Positions 53,058-63,861 are shown, counted from the stretch's first letter. The stretch: DNA of 64,000 nt from an uncultured Flavobacteriaceae bacterium (GCA_943788095.1 CALSOZ010000006.1:1-64000), one strand, 5' to 3'. Notes: generated from the letters alone by a model not told the origin. Numbers and translations are program-made.

Positions 53058-54358
53058 TCTAATACACTTGTAAGATCTTTTAAAAGATAGGGCTTGGATG
53101 TGATGGCTTTATTGGCATCTAATATAAAATAACTCGGGGTGGCTTCAACGACATACCGTTTTGGAAGGTCATTTTCCCATTTACCTTCTGCGAGTACATG
53201 TGTAAACTTCGGCCACTGTTTGATCATCTCTTGCCATTTTTCAGTCGTTTTTTCCAAACCTACTGCAATCACTTTAAGGTCTTTTTCGGGATGAGATAAA
53301 AAATAGGAATAAACTTCAGGAAGTTCATTTAAACAATGGCCACAGTCGCTACTCCAAAAAATCAACAGATAGTTGGTAGCATCGTCTAAATCATACAGAG
53401 ATGTTTGATTCTCAATCAAAAAATCTGGGGCTTTAACGCCAATTGCAACTCGAACAAAATCTTCTAATTTCACAACTTGATCTAAGTCCTTTAATTGGTG
53501 GGCCAATGGCAATATATAGGTCTTGGTGAGATAAACAGCCAAGAATTCTAGTTGAGAGGCTATCAAAAAATCCTTTAGGGCGACTAAACTCGTGAGTTGA
53601 AATTCAGGTTTGGCGATTGAAAACTGCTGGCATACGGCATCAACATTGGCCTTAAAATCTTGAAAAGAAGGCGTTTTTGACGTGTGCAGTTGAAGGATAT
53701 AGTTAAACGACTTATCGATCAAAAAATTCGAGCTTTGAAGCACTGAATCTTGAAAATCAATGGCCTTAAAATAATGCGCTTTGACATTCTGTGTATAGGT
53801 ATTAGCATCTTCGGGATTGGAAGGGATATACGGCTGGCTGGCGGTTATAAACTGTGCTGCAATGGTTCCTTTAGAAAGGGCCGTATAGGTCTTTTGAATA
53901 CTGTCAATTTTTTGAGAACGCAGCTTATACAATTGAGAATCCATGGGCGATTTTGAATACATTTGCAGCAACTCCTTTTGAGCAGCGTTGATGGCTTGAG
54001 TATATGAGTGAAACAGTTGATTTTCTTTAGAATCTATAAATTCAACGCCTGAATCCATATCGAAATTAAAAACAACATCTTCGTTTGCATCGTATATAAA
54101 TTCAAAATTATGATCGGCTTGTGGCAGAGCATACACTAGCCTGTAAATCCCTGATGGAACAGACGCATCAAGCTCAATTTGCATATCTCCTTGTGCATTG
54201 ACGGTGCCATAACTTACATAGTCAGAACTGCCCCCTGAGAGATGGTACAACATCGTAGTTTTAAATTCATTTGGGGGTGAAAACGTGCCTTTAATTTGGA
54301 GTTGAGAGAAGCCCAAAAATGGAAGCATTACACTAAAACAAAAAAGGTGTTTAATCAT
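53048..54358 (-). CDS. TlpA-like exported thiol-disulfide oxidoreductase
   Basis: A 436-residue exported protein (signal MIKHLFCFSVMLPFLGFSQ) with an N-terminal DUF4369-like beta domain, a long helical middle and a C-terminal TlpA/AhpC-like thioredoxin fold (residues ~305-430): LLIFWSSDCGHCLNELPEVY with the CGHC active site, and the cis-Pro in VEATPSYFILD. It likely reduces or oxidises disulfides in the periplasm, e.g. during cytochrome maturation; partner unknown. Both cysteines present. Confidence 0.87.
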   Translation of the reverse strand: MIKHLFCFSVMLPFLGFSQLQIKGTFSPPNEFKTTMLYHLSGGSSDYVSYGTVNAQGDMQIELDASVPSGIYRLVYALPQADHNFEFIYDANEDVVFNFDMDSGVEFIDSKENQLFHSYTQAINAAQKELLQMYSKSPMDSQLYKLRSQKIDSIQKTYTALSKGTIAAQFITASQPYIPSNPEDANTYTQNVKAHYFKAIDFQDSVLQSSNFLIDKSFNYILQLHTSKTPSFQDFKANVDAVCQQFSIAKPEFQLTSLVALKDFLIASQLEFLAVYLTKTYILPLAHQLKDLDQVVKLEDFVRVAIGVKAPDFLIENQTSLYDLDDATNYLLIFWSSDCGHCLNELPEVYSYFLSHPEKDLKVIAVGLEKTTEKWQEMIKQWPKFTHVLAEGKWENDLPKRYVVEATPSYFILDANKAITSKPYLLKDLTSVLDQK

Positions 54359-54413
54359 GAGGTTAAGTGTTTTGTAGATTCAAATATAATCATCTTCAAA
54401 AGAAAACCAATAG

Positions 54414-57400
54414 TTATGCCAAAATAGGTCTCAAAGCTTCTAAACCTTGTTGAACGGACCGAATATCTGAGAAGCTCATTAACAATCGCAGTCCCATGCG
54501 CATTCGTTTTTCTTTGACGGTACAGGATTGTGGGTGTGTTTGTACGTATTGTAATACTTTTGAAAAATGAATGCTTTGATAGAAACGACTCTCTTGATCA
54601 CTCACAAAATAACCAACCATTTTTTGCTGTTTCAGTACTATTTTTTCAAATCCTAAGTTCGTTGCCAACCACTTAATTCGAACACTGTCTAAAAGATCCA
54701 CAACTTGCGTTGGCACCGCTCCAAATCGATCAATTAAATCCCGTTCAAACACCTGCAATTCATCTTCATTTTTCAAGGTGTTTAGTTGGGTATAAAGACT
54801 TAATCGCTCTGTGATATTATTGATGTAATCATCAGGAAATAAAAGTGAAAAATCCGTGTCAATCGTCACGTCTCTTACAAATTCTTTGGTATTTATATCT
54901 TCATTATAAAGGCTCTTAAACTCTGTTTCTTTGAGTTCTTCAATGGCTTCATTTAGAATTTTTTGATAGGTTTCAAACCCAATATCATTGATGAATCCAC
55001 TTTGTTCACCGCCTAATAAATCACCCGCACCTCGAATTTCTAAATCTTTCATAGCAATATTAAATCCACTGCCCAGCGCGGTGTATTGTTCTAGGGCCGA
55101 AATTCGTTTGCGTGCCTCATCGGTCATGGCATGGAAATCTGGGGTAATGAAATAGCAAAAAGCTTTCTTGTTACTTCGTCCTACACGGCCTCGCATTTGG
55201 TGCAAATCACTCAGCCCAAAGTTATTGGCATTATTGATAAAAATCGTGTTGGCATTTGGCACATCCAACCCACTTTCAACAATAGTCGTACTGACCAAAA
55301 CATCAAATTCTCCACTCATAAAATCGAGCATCAATTGTTCAAGTTTTCGTCCTTCCATTTGTCCATGACCCACCCGAATTTTTGCGTCTGGCACCAAGCG
55401 TTGCAACAGCCCTGCAACTTCTTTAATGTTTTCAATACGATTATGAATAAAATAGACTTGCCCAGCCCGTTGAATTTCATATTGAATGGCATCTCGAATG
55501 GTTTCTTCATTCAATCGGATCACGATACTTTCAATCGGGAAACGGTTGGGTGGTGGCGTTGTAATCACCGATAAATCACGAGCCGCCATTAAACTAAATT
55601 GAAGCGTTCTCGGGATGGGTGTTGCAGTGAGCGTGAGCACATCTACGTTGTCTTTGAGAGTTTTGAGTTTTTCTTTAACAGCAACTCCAAATTTTTGTTC
55701 TTCATCGACAATCAACAATCCTAAATCTTTAAAAACAACAGATTTACTAACGAGCTGATGCGTTCCAATGATGATATCTAAACGTCCTGACTCCAAGCTC
55801 TCCAAAGTCTCTTTTCGTTGTTTGGTCGTTTTAAAACGGTTGATATGATCCACCGTAACGGGGAAGTCTTTTAAACGCGCTTTAAAGGTTTTGGCATGCT
55901 GAAACGCCAAGATGGTGGTTGGGACTAAAACGGCGACCTGTTTGCCGTTATCCACCGCTTTAAAAGCGGCTCTTAGCGCCACTTCTGTTTTTCCAAATCC
56001 AACATCTCCACAAATCAAACGATCCATCGGGCGTTCACTTTCCATATCAGCTTTGATATCGGCCGTCGCCGTCACTTGATCAGGAGTATCTTCAAACACA
56101 AACGAGGCTTCTAATTCGAGTTGCATAGACGTGTCTGGTTTGTATTGAAATCCCGTTTCAAGTTTCCGTTTTGCATAGAGTTTAATCAGATTAAACGCAA
56201 TTTCTTTGACTCTTGTTTTGGTCTTTTGTTTTAAGACTTTCCAAGCTTTACTACCTAACTTATAAACTTTTGGAGTTTTTCCATCTTTACCATTAAATTT
56301 AGTAATTTTATGAAGTGCATGAATGCTCAGATATAAAATATCGCGTTCGCCGTAAAACAGCTTGATGGCTTCTTGTTTTTTACCCTCTACATCAATTTTT
56401 TGTAAGCCTCCAAACTTTCCAATACCGTGGTCAATGTGAGTGATAAAATCGCCTATTTCGAGTTTGGTTAATTCTTGAAGGGTGATGGATTGCTTTTTGG
56501 AAAACCCGTTTTTAAGGTGAAATTTATGATACCGCTCAAATATTTGGTGATCGGTATAACACACAATTTTTTTATCATGATCGATAAACCCTTGGTATAA
56601 GGATAATACAATGGTTTGACATTGCACGGCTTCGTCGACCGTTTCAAAAATATCGTAAAATCGTTGCGCTTGTTGGGCATTCGAACAACATATATAATTT
56701 TTATAACCCGAATCGTGGTGTGAATTTAAGTCCTCAATAATTAGATTAAACTGCTTGTTAAATGAGGGTTGAGGACTCACCTCAACTTCCAGATGATTTT
56801 CAGCCTTGGAGACTAATACAGGACTACTCCCAAATTCAACGACTGAAAAATCTAAGAGTTGTGATTTAAAATGCTCTGGGGTGCAAAACAAATCTTCAGG
56901 TCGACTGTGATTTAAGGTTTTAGAAAGCTGCTCATAGGCTTCCTTTGCTTTTATTTGAAGTGCTTCCGTTTTCGACAACAGTCCTTTAATATCTTTGGCA
57001 AAAATCACTGTGTTCGAGGAACTATACTCTAAAAAACTTTGACGCGTTTCGTTGCGTAACTTATGCTCAATATTGGGGATGATTTGAAGCTTTTTAAGAG
57101 GTTTTATAGATAACTGCGATTCAATATCAAAGGTGCGAATGCTATCGACTTCATCCCCAAAAAACTCAATTCTATAAGGTTCGTCGTGCGAAAATGAAAA
57201 CACATCTACGATCCCACCACGAACCGAAAATTCTCCAGGTTCAGTCACAAAATCGACTCGTTTAAAATGGTATTCAAAAAGAACTTCATTGAAAAAATCA
57301 AGGACAAGTGTTTCCCCAACAGCCACTCTAAAGGTGGATTTTTCGAGTTCTTTTCTAGATAACACTTTTTCAAAAAGTGCTTCTGGATAGGTGACAATTA

Positions 57401-57758
57401 AAGCTGGTTTTTTTTGAGAATTAATCCGACTGAGTACCTCAGCACGCATCAAAACATTGGCATTGTCTGTTTCTTCAATTTGATAGGCCCTTCGATAGCT
57501 TCCAGGATAAAACAAAACCTCTTTATCATCCAATAACACCTCAAAATCATTTAGGTGATAGGCAGCTTCTTCCTTGGTATCAAAGATTAATAAAAACGGC
57601 TGGTTAACTGTTTTAAACACACTCGAAATTGTAAACGATACAGACGACCCTAAAGCACCTTTCAAATGTATTTTTTCTTTAGATTTGGATATGAGAGCGC
57701 TCAGTTTTTGATGAATCAAAGACTGTTGAAAACGCTGAGAAAGAATCTTTTTACTCAA
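54414..57758 (-). CDS. mfd: Transcription-repair coupling factor
   Basis: A 1114-residue Mfd, full length. Order: UvrB-homology N-terminal module (VTYPEALFEKVLSRKELEKS, FVTEPGEFSVRGGIVDVFSF), RNA-polymerase-interaction domain (GDFITHIDHGIGKFGGLQKI), SF2 helicase/translocase (Walker A ICGDVGFGKTEVALRAAFKA, DEEQ box LLIVDEEQKFG, motif III TATPIPRTLQFSL, motif VI QMRGRVGRSNKKAFCYF) and the C-terminal TRCF domain. It removes RNA polymerase stalled at DNA lesions and recruits UvrA. A TATATTTG -7 box lies 15 bp before the start. No frame problem in 3.3 kb. Confidence 0.97.
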   Translation of the reverse strand: MSKKILSQRFQQSLIHQKLSALISKSKEKIHLKGALGSSVSFTISSVFKTVNQPFLLIFDTKEEAAYHLNDFEVLLDDKEVLFYPGSYRRAYQIEETDNANVLMRAEVLSRINSQKKPALIVTYPEALFEKVLSRKELEKSTFRVAVGETLVLDFFNEVLFEYHFKRVDFVTEPGEFSVRGGIVDVFSFSHDEPYRIEFFGDEVDSIRTFDIESQLSIKPLKKLQIIPNIEHKLRNETRQSFLEYSSSNTVIFAKDIKGLLSKTEALQIKAKEAYEQLSKTLNHSRPEDLFCTPEHFKSQLLDFSVVEFGSSPVLVSKAENHLEVEVSPQPSFNKQFNLIIEDLNSHHDSGYKNYICCSNAQQAQRFYDIFETVDEAVQCQTIVLSLYQGFIDHDKKIVCYTDHQIFERYHKFHLKNGFSKKQSITLQELTKLEIGDFITHIDHGIGKFGGLQKIDVEGKKQEAIKLFYGERDILYLSIHALHKITKFNGKDGKTPKVYKLGSKAWKVLKQKTKTRVKEIAFNLIKLYAKRKLETGFQYKPDTSMQLELEASFVFEDTPDQVTATADIKADMESERPMDRLICGDVGFGKTEVALRAAFKAVDNGKQVAVLVPTTILAFQHAKTFKARLKDFPVTVDHINRFKTTKQRKETLESLESGRLDIIIGTHQLVSKSVVFKDLGLLIVDEEQKFGVAVKEKLKTLKDNVDVLTLTATPIPRTLQFSLMAARDLSVITTPPPNRFPIESIVIRLNEETIRDAIQYEIQRAGQVYFIHNRIENIKEVAGLLQRLVPDAKIRVGHGQMEGRKLEQLMLDFMSGEFDVLVSTTIVESGLDVPNANTIFINNANNFGLSDLHQMRGRVGRSNKKAFCYFITPDFHAMTDEARKRISALEQYTALGSGFNIAMKDLEIRGAGDLLGGEQSGFINDIGFETYQKILNEAIEELKETEFKSLYNEDINTKEFVRDVTIDTDFSLLFPDDYINNITERLSLYTQLNTLKNEDELQVFERDLIDRFGAVPTQVVDLLDSVRIKWLATNLGFEKIVLKQQKMVGYFVSDQESRFYQSIHFSKVLQYVQTHPQSCTVKEKRMRMGLRLLMSFSDIRSVQQGLEALRPILA

Positions 57759-57772
57759 AAAAAATTTTTGTG

Positions 57773-57780
57773 CAAATATA
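57773..57780 (-). promoter_or_regulatory. -7 promoter box for mfd
   Basis: Minus-strand TATATTTG, a perfect TAnnTTTG match, 14 bp upstream of the mfd start codon. Confidence 0.55.
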
Positions 57781-57856
57781 TAATAATACTTTAGGAGTGG
57801 ACTGTATTAAGGCGTTATAAAACATGAAAATTCTTTATTATGATTTAAAAAAAATG

Positions 57857-57864
57857 TAGGTTTG
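57857..57864 (+). promoter_or_regulatory. -7 promoter box for the TerB-like gene
   Basis: TAGGTTTG fits TAnnTTTG and lies 20 bp upstream of the TerB-like start; no strict -33. Confidence 0.5.
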
Positions 57865-57884
57865 TATCCCAAATTTTAATACTT

Positions 57885-58322
57885 ATGTCGATATCAGATT
57901 TATTTAGTAGTGGTTTCAATAAACGAAATCAAGATCATTTTGCTTCCATAGTCAGAGTTGCCATGAGCGATGGTTCTATAAACGAAGAAGAAAAATTGTT
58001 TTTAGACCGGCTTGCTCGAAATTTAAACATCTCAAAAGAAAGCTATGCAGCCATTTTAAAAGATTACGATACGCATCCGATCAATCCACCCGCAACACAA
58101 GAAAGTCGAATTGAGCGTCTTTACGATTTAGCTCGGATGGTTTATTTGGATCATATTAAAAATGAGGATGAAGTGAAAATTTTATCCAAGTTGGCCATCG
58201 GCCTTGGAATTGATTACCATATCGTCTCGGAAGTTGTAGAGAAATCATTAATTTTGGTTTCAGAAAAAGCAGATTTTGAGACGTTTGAGGAACAACTGAA
58301 AAAACTGTTTCGGATTAGATAG
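57885..58322 (+). CDS. TerB-family protein
   Basis: A 145-residue all-helical protein of the TerB/tellurite-resistance fold: IVRVAMSDGSINEEEKLFLD (conserved acidic metal-binding pattern) and LARMVYLDHIKNEDEVKIL. TerB-like domains bind metal and occur in stress-response systems. No other ter genes are nearby, so a stand-alone role is likely. It overlaps the convergent thioesterase by eight bases. Confidence 0.85.
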   Translation: MSISDLFSSGFNKRNQDHFASIVRVAMSDGSINEEEKLFLDRLARNLNISKESYAAILKDYDTHPINPPATQESRIERLYDLARMVYLDHIKNEDEVKILSKLAIGLGIDYHIVSEVVEKSLILVSEKADFETFEEQLKKLFRIR

Positions 58323-59199
58323 TCCCAGGTTTTGATCCATTTACTAAAATACGCATGAGACCTTCTTGTGCGACTGAAGCGATTAAATTTCCTTTGGAAT
58401 CAAAGATACTACCCCGTGAAAACCCTCTTGAGTTTGAAGCGCTTGGGCTGTCAATTGCATACAAGAGCCAGTCGCTAATATCAAAATCTCTATGAAACCA
58501 AAGCGCGTGGTCTAAACTCGTATAAAATACTTCTTTGGTATTCAGAAACTCGCGATGTGGCATCGATGCTGGACGCAAAATATTATAGTCCGATGCATAG
58601 GCTAATAACTGATGCTGAAGTGGGATATTTGTGATGACATCCTCGCAAGTTTTAAACCATATATTATCATAAGGTGGGCTGTTTTTAACCAACTTCGTCA
58701 GCATATTATCTACGGGTTTAAATTCGAAAATTTTTGGTAAAAACGATTTATAACGTTTATAAGTGTCTGGAATGACCTTCTTAAATTCTTCAATTTGCAC
58801 ATGACTATCCATCAATTTTTCAGGTGGAAATACATTGGGCATTGAAATTTGGTGATCGACACCTTCCTGTTTTAATTGAAAGGATGCTGACATATTAAAA
58901 ATAGCCTTTTCATTTTGAAAAGCAACCACACGTCGGGTGGTAAAACTTCCACCATCTCTGATCACATCCACTTCATATTTTATTGGAACATCAATATTTC
59001 CTCCCAAAATAAAGTAGGCATGCATAGAATGTGCAATTCGATCATCTGGAACCGTTTGATAGGCCGCGTGTAGCGACTGCGCTAAAACTTGCCCCCCAAA
59101 TACGCGCCCCCAAGGGGCTTTATAATTTTTACCAATAAAAGTGTGATCGTTCATTTTCTCGAGGGTTAATAACTCGATAAGTTCAGATAGGGATTTCAT
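58315..59199 (-). CDS. tesB: Acyl-CoA thioesterase II
   Basis: A 294-residue double-hotdog thioesterase. N-terminal FIGKNYKAPWGRVFGGQVLA is the first hotdog signature (GGQxLAQ); DGGSFTTRRVVAFQ and the second-hotdog FHRDFDISDWLLYAIDSPSA and SNSRGFSRGSIFDSKGNLIA are diagnostic, with the catalytic Asp in the first. It hydrolyses acyl-CoA to free fatty acid and CoA. Length is normal. Confidence 0.95.
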   Translation of the reverse strand: MKSLSELIELLTLEKMNDHTFIGKNYKAPWGRVFGGQVLAQSLHAAYQTVPDDRIAHSMHAYFILGGNIDVPIKYEVDVIRDGGSFTTRRVVAFQNEKAIFNMSASFQLKQEGVDHQISMPNVFPPEKLMDSHVQIEEFKKVIPDTYKRYKSFLPKIFEFKPVDNMLTKLVKNSPPYDNIWFKTCEDVITNIPLQHQLLAYASDYNILRPASMPHREFLNTKEVFYTSLDHALWFHRDFDISDWLLYAIDSPSASNSRGFSRGSIFDSKGNLIASVAQEGLMRILVNGSKPGTI

Positions 59200-59319
59200 A
59201 GTTTAATGAATTTTGGCAAAAATAGTCTTTTGAAAGTAAAATGGCTTTTTTATACTTTTAACAATCTGTTAAATTTTTTGTAACATTGACTGAAATTTAC
59301 AGTCTTATACATAAAGCTT

Positions 59320-59817
59320 ATGGACATTTTTTTAATTTGTATTGCTGCATTCCTAATGATTTTAGGAATCATTGGAAGTATTCTTCCGGTATTACCGGGA
59401 CCACTCACGAGTTGGGTTGGGCTTTTGGTGTTACATTTTACACCCATCATCGAAGTTAGTCAGAAAACCATCATCATCACACTCATTATTGCTGTTTTAA
59501 TCTGGATTTTAGACTACATCATTCCAGCTATGGGCACTAAAAAATTTGGTGGATCAAAAGCGGGAATGATTGGCACAACTGTTGGATTAGTGATTGGAAT
59601 CCTCGCTCCTATTCCTGGCGGTATTATTATAGGCCCTTTTCTTGGAGCCCTTATCGGTGAATTTCTAAACAAGGCAGATAGCAAAACAGCCGTTAAAGCG
59701 GCGTTTGGGAGTTTACTCGGGTTTTTAACCTCCGCATTTATAAAATTTATCGTCGCCGTGATTTATTTAGGACTTTTTATTTCGATTCTTTGGGATCATA
59801 AATCTGTTGTATTCTAA
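59320..59817 (+). CDS. DUF456 membrane protein
   Basis: A 165-residue small membrane protein with four to five hydrophobic segments and the DUF456 features ILGIIGSILPVLPGPLTSWV and GGIIIGPFLGALIGEFLNK, rich in Gly pairs like a glycine-zipper. Function unknown. It stands alone ahead of the M1 peptidase gene. Confidence 0.85.
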   Translation: MDIFLICIAAFLMILGIIGSILPVLPGPLTSWVGLLVLHFTPIIEVSQKTIIITLIIAVLIWILDYIIPAMGTKKFGGSKAGMIGTTVGLVIGILAPIPGGIIIGPFLGALIGEFLNKADSKTAVKAAFGSLLGFLTSAFIKFIVAVIYLGLFISILWDHKSVVF

Positions 59818-59903
59818 TACTCAAAGTTTTTAACAAAATTTTTAATCGTTTTTTTTCTAATTTATCTTAATTTCACAAACTAATCCTAATAATTTATTTC
59901 ACT

Positions 59904-62140
59904 ATGAACAAGTATATTTCCATTCTATTTTGTGGTTTATTTCTCCTATCGACTGCTGTTATAGCGCAAGAGGAAGAACCTTCTAACTACAACTATAACG
60001 ATGCTTTTGGGCACGATTTTTATAGTAAAAACGGAACCGCTACGCGCTCTGCTAGTGGCAAACCAGGCCATGCCTATTGGCAAAATAGCGCCGATTATTC
60101 AATCGATGTTAACTTAAATGAAACGACGAAAGAAATTTCAGGATCTGAAATTATTACCTATACCAATAACAGTCCCGATACTCTAGAGTTTTTATGGATG
60201 CAATTGGATCAAAATTTATTTAAAAAAGACTCTCGTGGAAATGCAATTATCCCAGTACGTGGAAGCAGAAACGGCGCTAAAGGTCAAGATTTTGATGGTG
60301 GCTATGGCATCAATACCATTAAACTTCTTTACAAAAAGGGCGACGTTCTACAGAAGTTGATGCGTCTACTCCATTATTGATACTCGTATGAAAATTAACC
60401 TTCCAAAAGCCTTAGAGGCAAATGGTGGTTCTGTTGGCATAAAAATTGATTTCTCATTTACTTCACCAGATTATGGCTCGGATCGAATGGGCGTTCTTGA
60501 AACCAAAAATGGACGTATTTTTACTCTTGCACAATGGTATCCAAGGATGTGTGTTTATGACGATGTGAGCGGATGGAATACTCTTCCTTACCTTGGTGCT
60601 GGCGAGTTCTATTTAGAATACGGAACCTTTGATGTTAACATTACAGCCCCTGCAAGCCACCTCGTTGTTTGTTCTGGAGCACTTTTAAACCCATCTGAGG
60701 TTTACACGGCTGAACAACAAAATAGATTGAAAAAAGCAGAAAGCAAGTGATGCCACGGTCATGATTCGATCGGAGGCAGAAGTCACTGATCCGAATTCAA
60801 GACCAACGCGCACGTATCTACCTTAACATGGAAGTTTAGAATCGAAAATGCAAGAGATGTCGCTTGGGCTTCCTCTGCTTCTTTTATTTTGGATGCTGCA
60901 CGTATCAACTTACCGAGTGGAAAACCAACCTTAGCCATGTCTGTATACCCTGTAGAAAGTGTGGGACAAGATGCATGGACACGCTCTACCGAATACACCA
61001 AAGCTTCTATTGAACATTACTCTGAGAAATGGCTCGAATACCCGTATCCTGCTGCGATTAATGTTGCTGGGAATGAAGGTGGTATGGAATATCCAGGTAT
61101 TGTATTTTGTAATTATGAATCTAAAGCTGCTTCTTTGTGGGGTGTAACCGATCACGAATTTGGTCACATTTGGTTTCCAATGATTGTGGGCTCAAACGAG
61201 CGTTTACACGCTTGGATGGATGAAGGTTTTAACACCTTTATCAACTCATTAAGTAGCGCCGCTTTTAATGACGGAGAATATAAGGATCCCGAACGAAATA
61301 TGCACCGTTTTTCGAGTGTCCTAGTTAATAACAATCTAGAACCTGTTTATACATCCCCAGATAATTTAAAAGAAAGAAACTTAGGTATTTTAGCGTACTA
61401 TAAGCCTGGCGCTGGACTATCACTCCTGCGCGAACATATTTTAGGACCTGAGCGTTTTGATGAAGCTTTTAAGGCCTACATTAACCGTTGGGCGTACAAA
61501 CACCCAACGCCAGATGATTTCTATAGAACCATTGAGAATGTAGTCTGGTGAAGACTTAAGATGGTTTTGGAGAGGCTGGTTTGTAAACAGCTGGAAACTT
61601 GACCAAGCCATTACCGAAGTTAAATATGTTAAAAATGATCCAACTCAAGGCGCATTGATTACCATAGAAAACTTAGAAAAAATGCCAATGCCGGTCGTTT
61701 TAGAATTTAAAACTAAAAGTGGTGAGGTCACAAGACAAACACTTCCAGTTGAAATTTGGAAGCGTAATACTTCATGGACTTTTAAGCACGATTCTACTGA
61801 AGAATTGGCAAAAGTGGTCATTGACCCCGATTATGTCTTACCCGATTCAAATTCAAAAAATAACAAATGGAAGGCTAGTGACGGCACCGCTATTGTAGAA
61901 ATATTGACTGGATATACAGGTAACTACAGCTCTCCAGTGTTTCCAATGAAAGTTACTGTTGTTGAAAACAATGACGTCCTTGAATTACAACTTGAAGGCC
62001 AACCCCCGTTGCCTTTAGAAAATGAAGGTGGTGGTGTATTTGTGATGGAAGAGGCTAGACTCAAGATTCAATTTAATGAAGAGAAAAATAAATTTAAACT
62101 AGACGCAGATGGTCAATCATTTGAGTTTACGAAAGAATAA
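59904..62140 (+). pseudogene. M1-family aminopeptidase, exported, with five single-base indels
   Basis: Signal peptide MNKYISILFCGLFLLSTAVIAQ, then the M1 N-terminal beta domain. GGMEYPG replaces the common GAMEN exopeptidase motif; [11 protein letters not shown]...LHAWMDEGF is the HExxH-x18-E zinc site. The frame breaks at ~60346 (one base missing), ~60375 (missing), ~60745 (extra), ~60820 (missing) and ~61543 (extra). Correcting these gives a continuous 745-residue protein ending EFTKE. It would cleave N-terminal residues from peptides. No catalytic residue is degraded, so a recent pseudogene or locally poor sequence are both possible. Confidence 0.85.
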
Positions 62141-62172
62141 ATAAAGACTAAACTTGGGTATTAAAACCTAAT

Positions 62173-62205
62173 CAACAAAGGCGATCCAATGGGTCGCCTT
62201 TGTTG
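62173..62205. terminator. Bidirectional terminator between the M1 and DUF1501 genes
   Basis: CAACAAAGGCGA / TCGCCTTTGTTG, a 12-bp perfect stem extended internally by GATCC/GGGTC with one G-T pair, between two convergent genes; T-rich on the plus side. Confidence 0.75.
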
Positions 62206-62223
62206 TATTTAAAACTGTTAAAA

Positions 62224-63861
62224 TCAATACTTGATTAGTTTATGAACAGAAGATTCTATGGCGTTAGTTAACGTTAAAACATAGAGTCCATTTTGTAAAT
62301 TTTGAGTTTGCACTTTTGCGTTTCCGTTTATAAACTCAAGAGTCCCTCTAAGAACGCGTTGTCCGAGGTAATTCCTTAATTCATACGAGGTCTCTAAATG
62401 TTGATTTTCGGACTTCACAAAGAACTCTATTTTAAACGGATTTGGATATACAGACCATTCGGCAAGAGTTTCGTTCGGAACATTTAAACTGCCATCATAG
62501 CAACTTTCAGGGACCAAAAATTCTGATTTAATCAACTCTGGAATTTTTGAATCTGTAAAGCTTTCACTGTTCATATTCCCTACAAAAGTGGCGTCTACCA
62601 TGGCATCATTAGAGCCTAGAAAATCTTGCATAATGGTTGCAAAAGTTTGCCTATAATCATATTGAACCGATTGTATTTGAAAATTATTAGATGAAACCGC
62701 TTCACTCAAATCAACATTCACCCCAGAAACTCCACTTTTAACCGGTTTTCCAAAAGCAAAAACAGGCGCAACTTCCCCATGATCTGTTCCTAAACTACCA
62801 TTTTCTTGGGCTTTTCTTCCAAATTCTGAGAAGGTAATTCCCAAAACATCATCTGCTAAACTATCGGAATTCAAATCTGACATAAATGCCTCAATAGCTC
62901 CCGATAATTCTGCCATTAACTCATAGTGTTTTCCTTGCACATCGCCGGAAGCTTGGTTTTGATCGTTATGCGTATCAAACCCTCCAATTTTAACCATAAA
63001 TACTTTAGACTGAATGCCGCCACGCATCAATCTAGCGACCGTTTTTAGCTGATCTGCAAGATCTGAATCGGGGTAGGTCGTAGCCGCACTGTTGGATCCC
63101 GCACTAAATGAATTAGAAATAACTTGTGAGTATTGATTAGAAAGTGCATCGACGTCTATTATATGCTGAAGTTCTATTCCGTAGTGTGAATTTGGAATGT
63201 TTTCTGGTGGATTTCCTGCCAAACCGCTCAAAACCGAGTAGAAATTTTCCGAATCTTGACCATTGATATTTAAAGCCAGTCCGTGCTCGACGACGCCATG
63301 AAACCCAAGGTTTGTGTTTTGTGATCCAATTTGAATTCCTAGTGGATAGTTTGCTGGTATTAAGTCCGCATAAGTTTGCTCCATAAAACGACCAATCCAA
63401 CCACTATCCTTTCCATTAGTCCAATTACTACCATCGTTGCCAGTGGCATAAATATCTTGAGATGCAAAATGACTTTTATTTTGAGATGGGTAGCCTACCG
63501 ATTGAATAATTCTGAGTTGATCTGCTGCATATAAATCTTTTAATCCTGAAAGCGCAGGATGTAATGCAATATCTTGATTTGTACCTGCTAAACTAGAGTC
63601 AATCTGATTTAAGGGAAGGTATAAAGATGACGGAATATGAATGTTTGGACGTAAGGTTTGATAGTCGGTAAAACCACTGATAGGAATGACCGTGTTAAGT
63701 CCATCATTTCCACCAGAGAGTTCGATCAAAACTAATTTTCTGTTTGAGACATCACAATTAAAAAATGAATTCATTAATTTTAAAGAGGCATTCACTTGAA
63801 AAGGCATAAGTCCAATCGCGGAAGCCGTTGATGATAGTTTTATAAATTGTCTTCTTTTCAT
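62224..63861 (-). CDS. DUF1501 protein with Tat signal and type IX secretion sorting tail
   Basis: A 545-residue protein. The N terminus MKRRQFIKLSSTASAIGLMP carries an RRxFIK twin-arginine motif. The body is DUF1501 (KLVLIELSGGNDGLNTVIPI, VMVKIGGFDTHNDQ-like, VLGITFSEFGRKAQENGSLG, TDHGEVAPVFAFGKPV), a sulfatase/alkaline-phosphatase-like fold. The C-terminal ~75 residues (WSVYPNPFKIEFFVKSENQH and QNLQNGLYVLTLTN ending HKLIKY) form a type A sorting domain for the Bacteroidota type IX secretion system. It is probably exported folded and then attached at the cell surface. It pairs with a DUF1800 gene upstream. Function unknown. Confidence 0.9.
   Translation of the reverse strand: MKRRQFIKLSSTASAIGLMPFQVNASLKLMNSFFNCDVSNRKLVLIELSGGNDGLNTVIPISGFTDYQTLRPNIHIPSSLYLPLNQIDSSLAGTNQDIALHPALSGLKDLYAADQLRIIQSVGYPSQNKSHFASQDIYATGNDGSNWTNGKDSGWIGRFMEQTYADLIPANYPLGIQIGSQNTNLGFHGVVEHGLALNINGQDSENFYSVLSGLAGNPPENIPNSHYGIELQHIIDVDALSNQYSQVISNSFSAGSNSAATTYPDSDLADQLKTVARLMRGGIQSKVFMVKIGGFDTHNDQNQASGDVQGKHYELMAELSGAIEAFMSDLNSDSLADDVLGITFSEFGRKAQENGSLGTDHGEVAPVFAFGKPVKSGVSGVNVDLSEAVSSNNFQIQSVQYDYRQTFATIMQDFLGSNDAMVDATFVGNMNSESFTDSKIPELIKSEFLVPESCYDGSLNVPNETLAEWSVYPNPFKIEFFVKSENQHLETSYELRNYLGQRVLRGTLEFINGNAKVQTQNLQNGLYVLTLTNAIESSVHKLIKY

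Noticed and set aside
55131..55574. Long open frame (147 codons) opposite mfd
   Set aside because: It is the antisense of the highly conserved helicase region of mfd; such frames are common by-products of codon bias.
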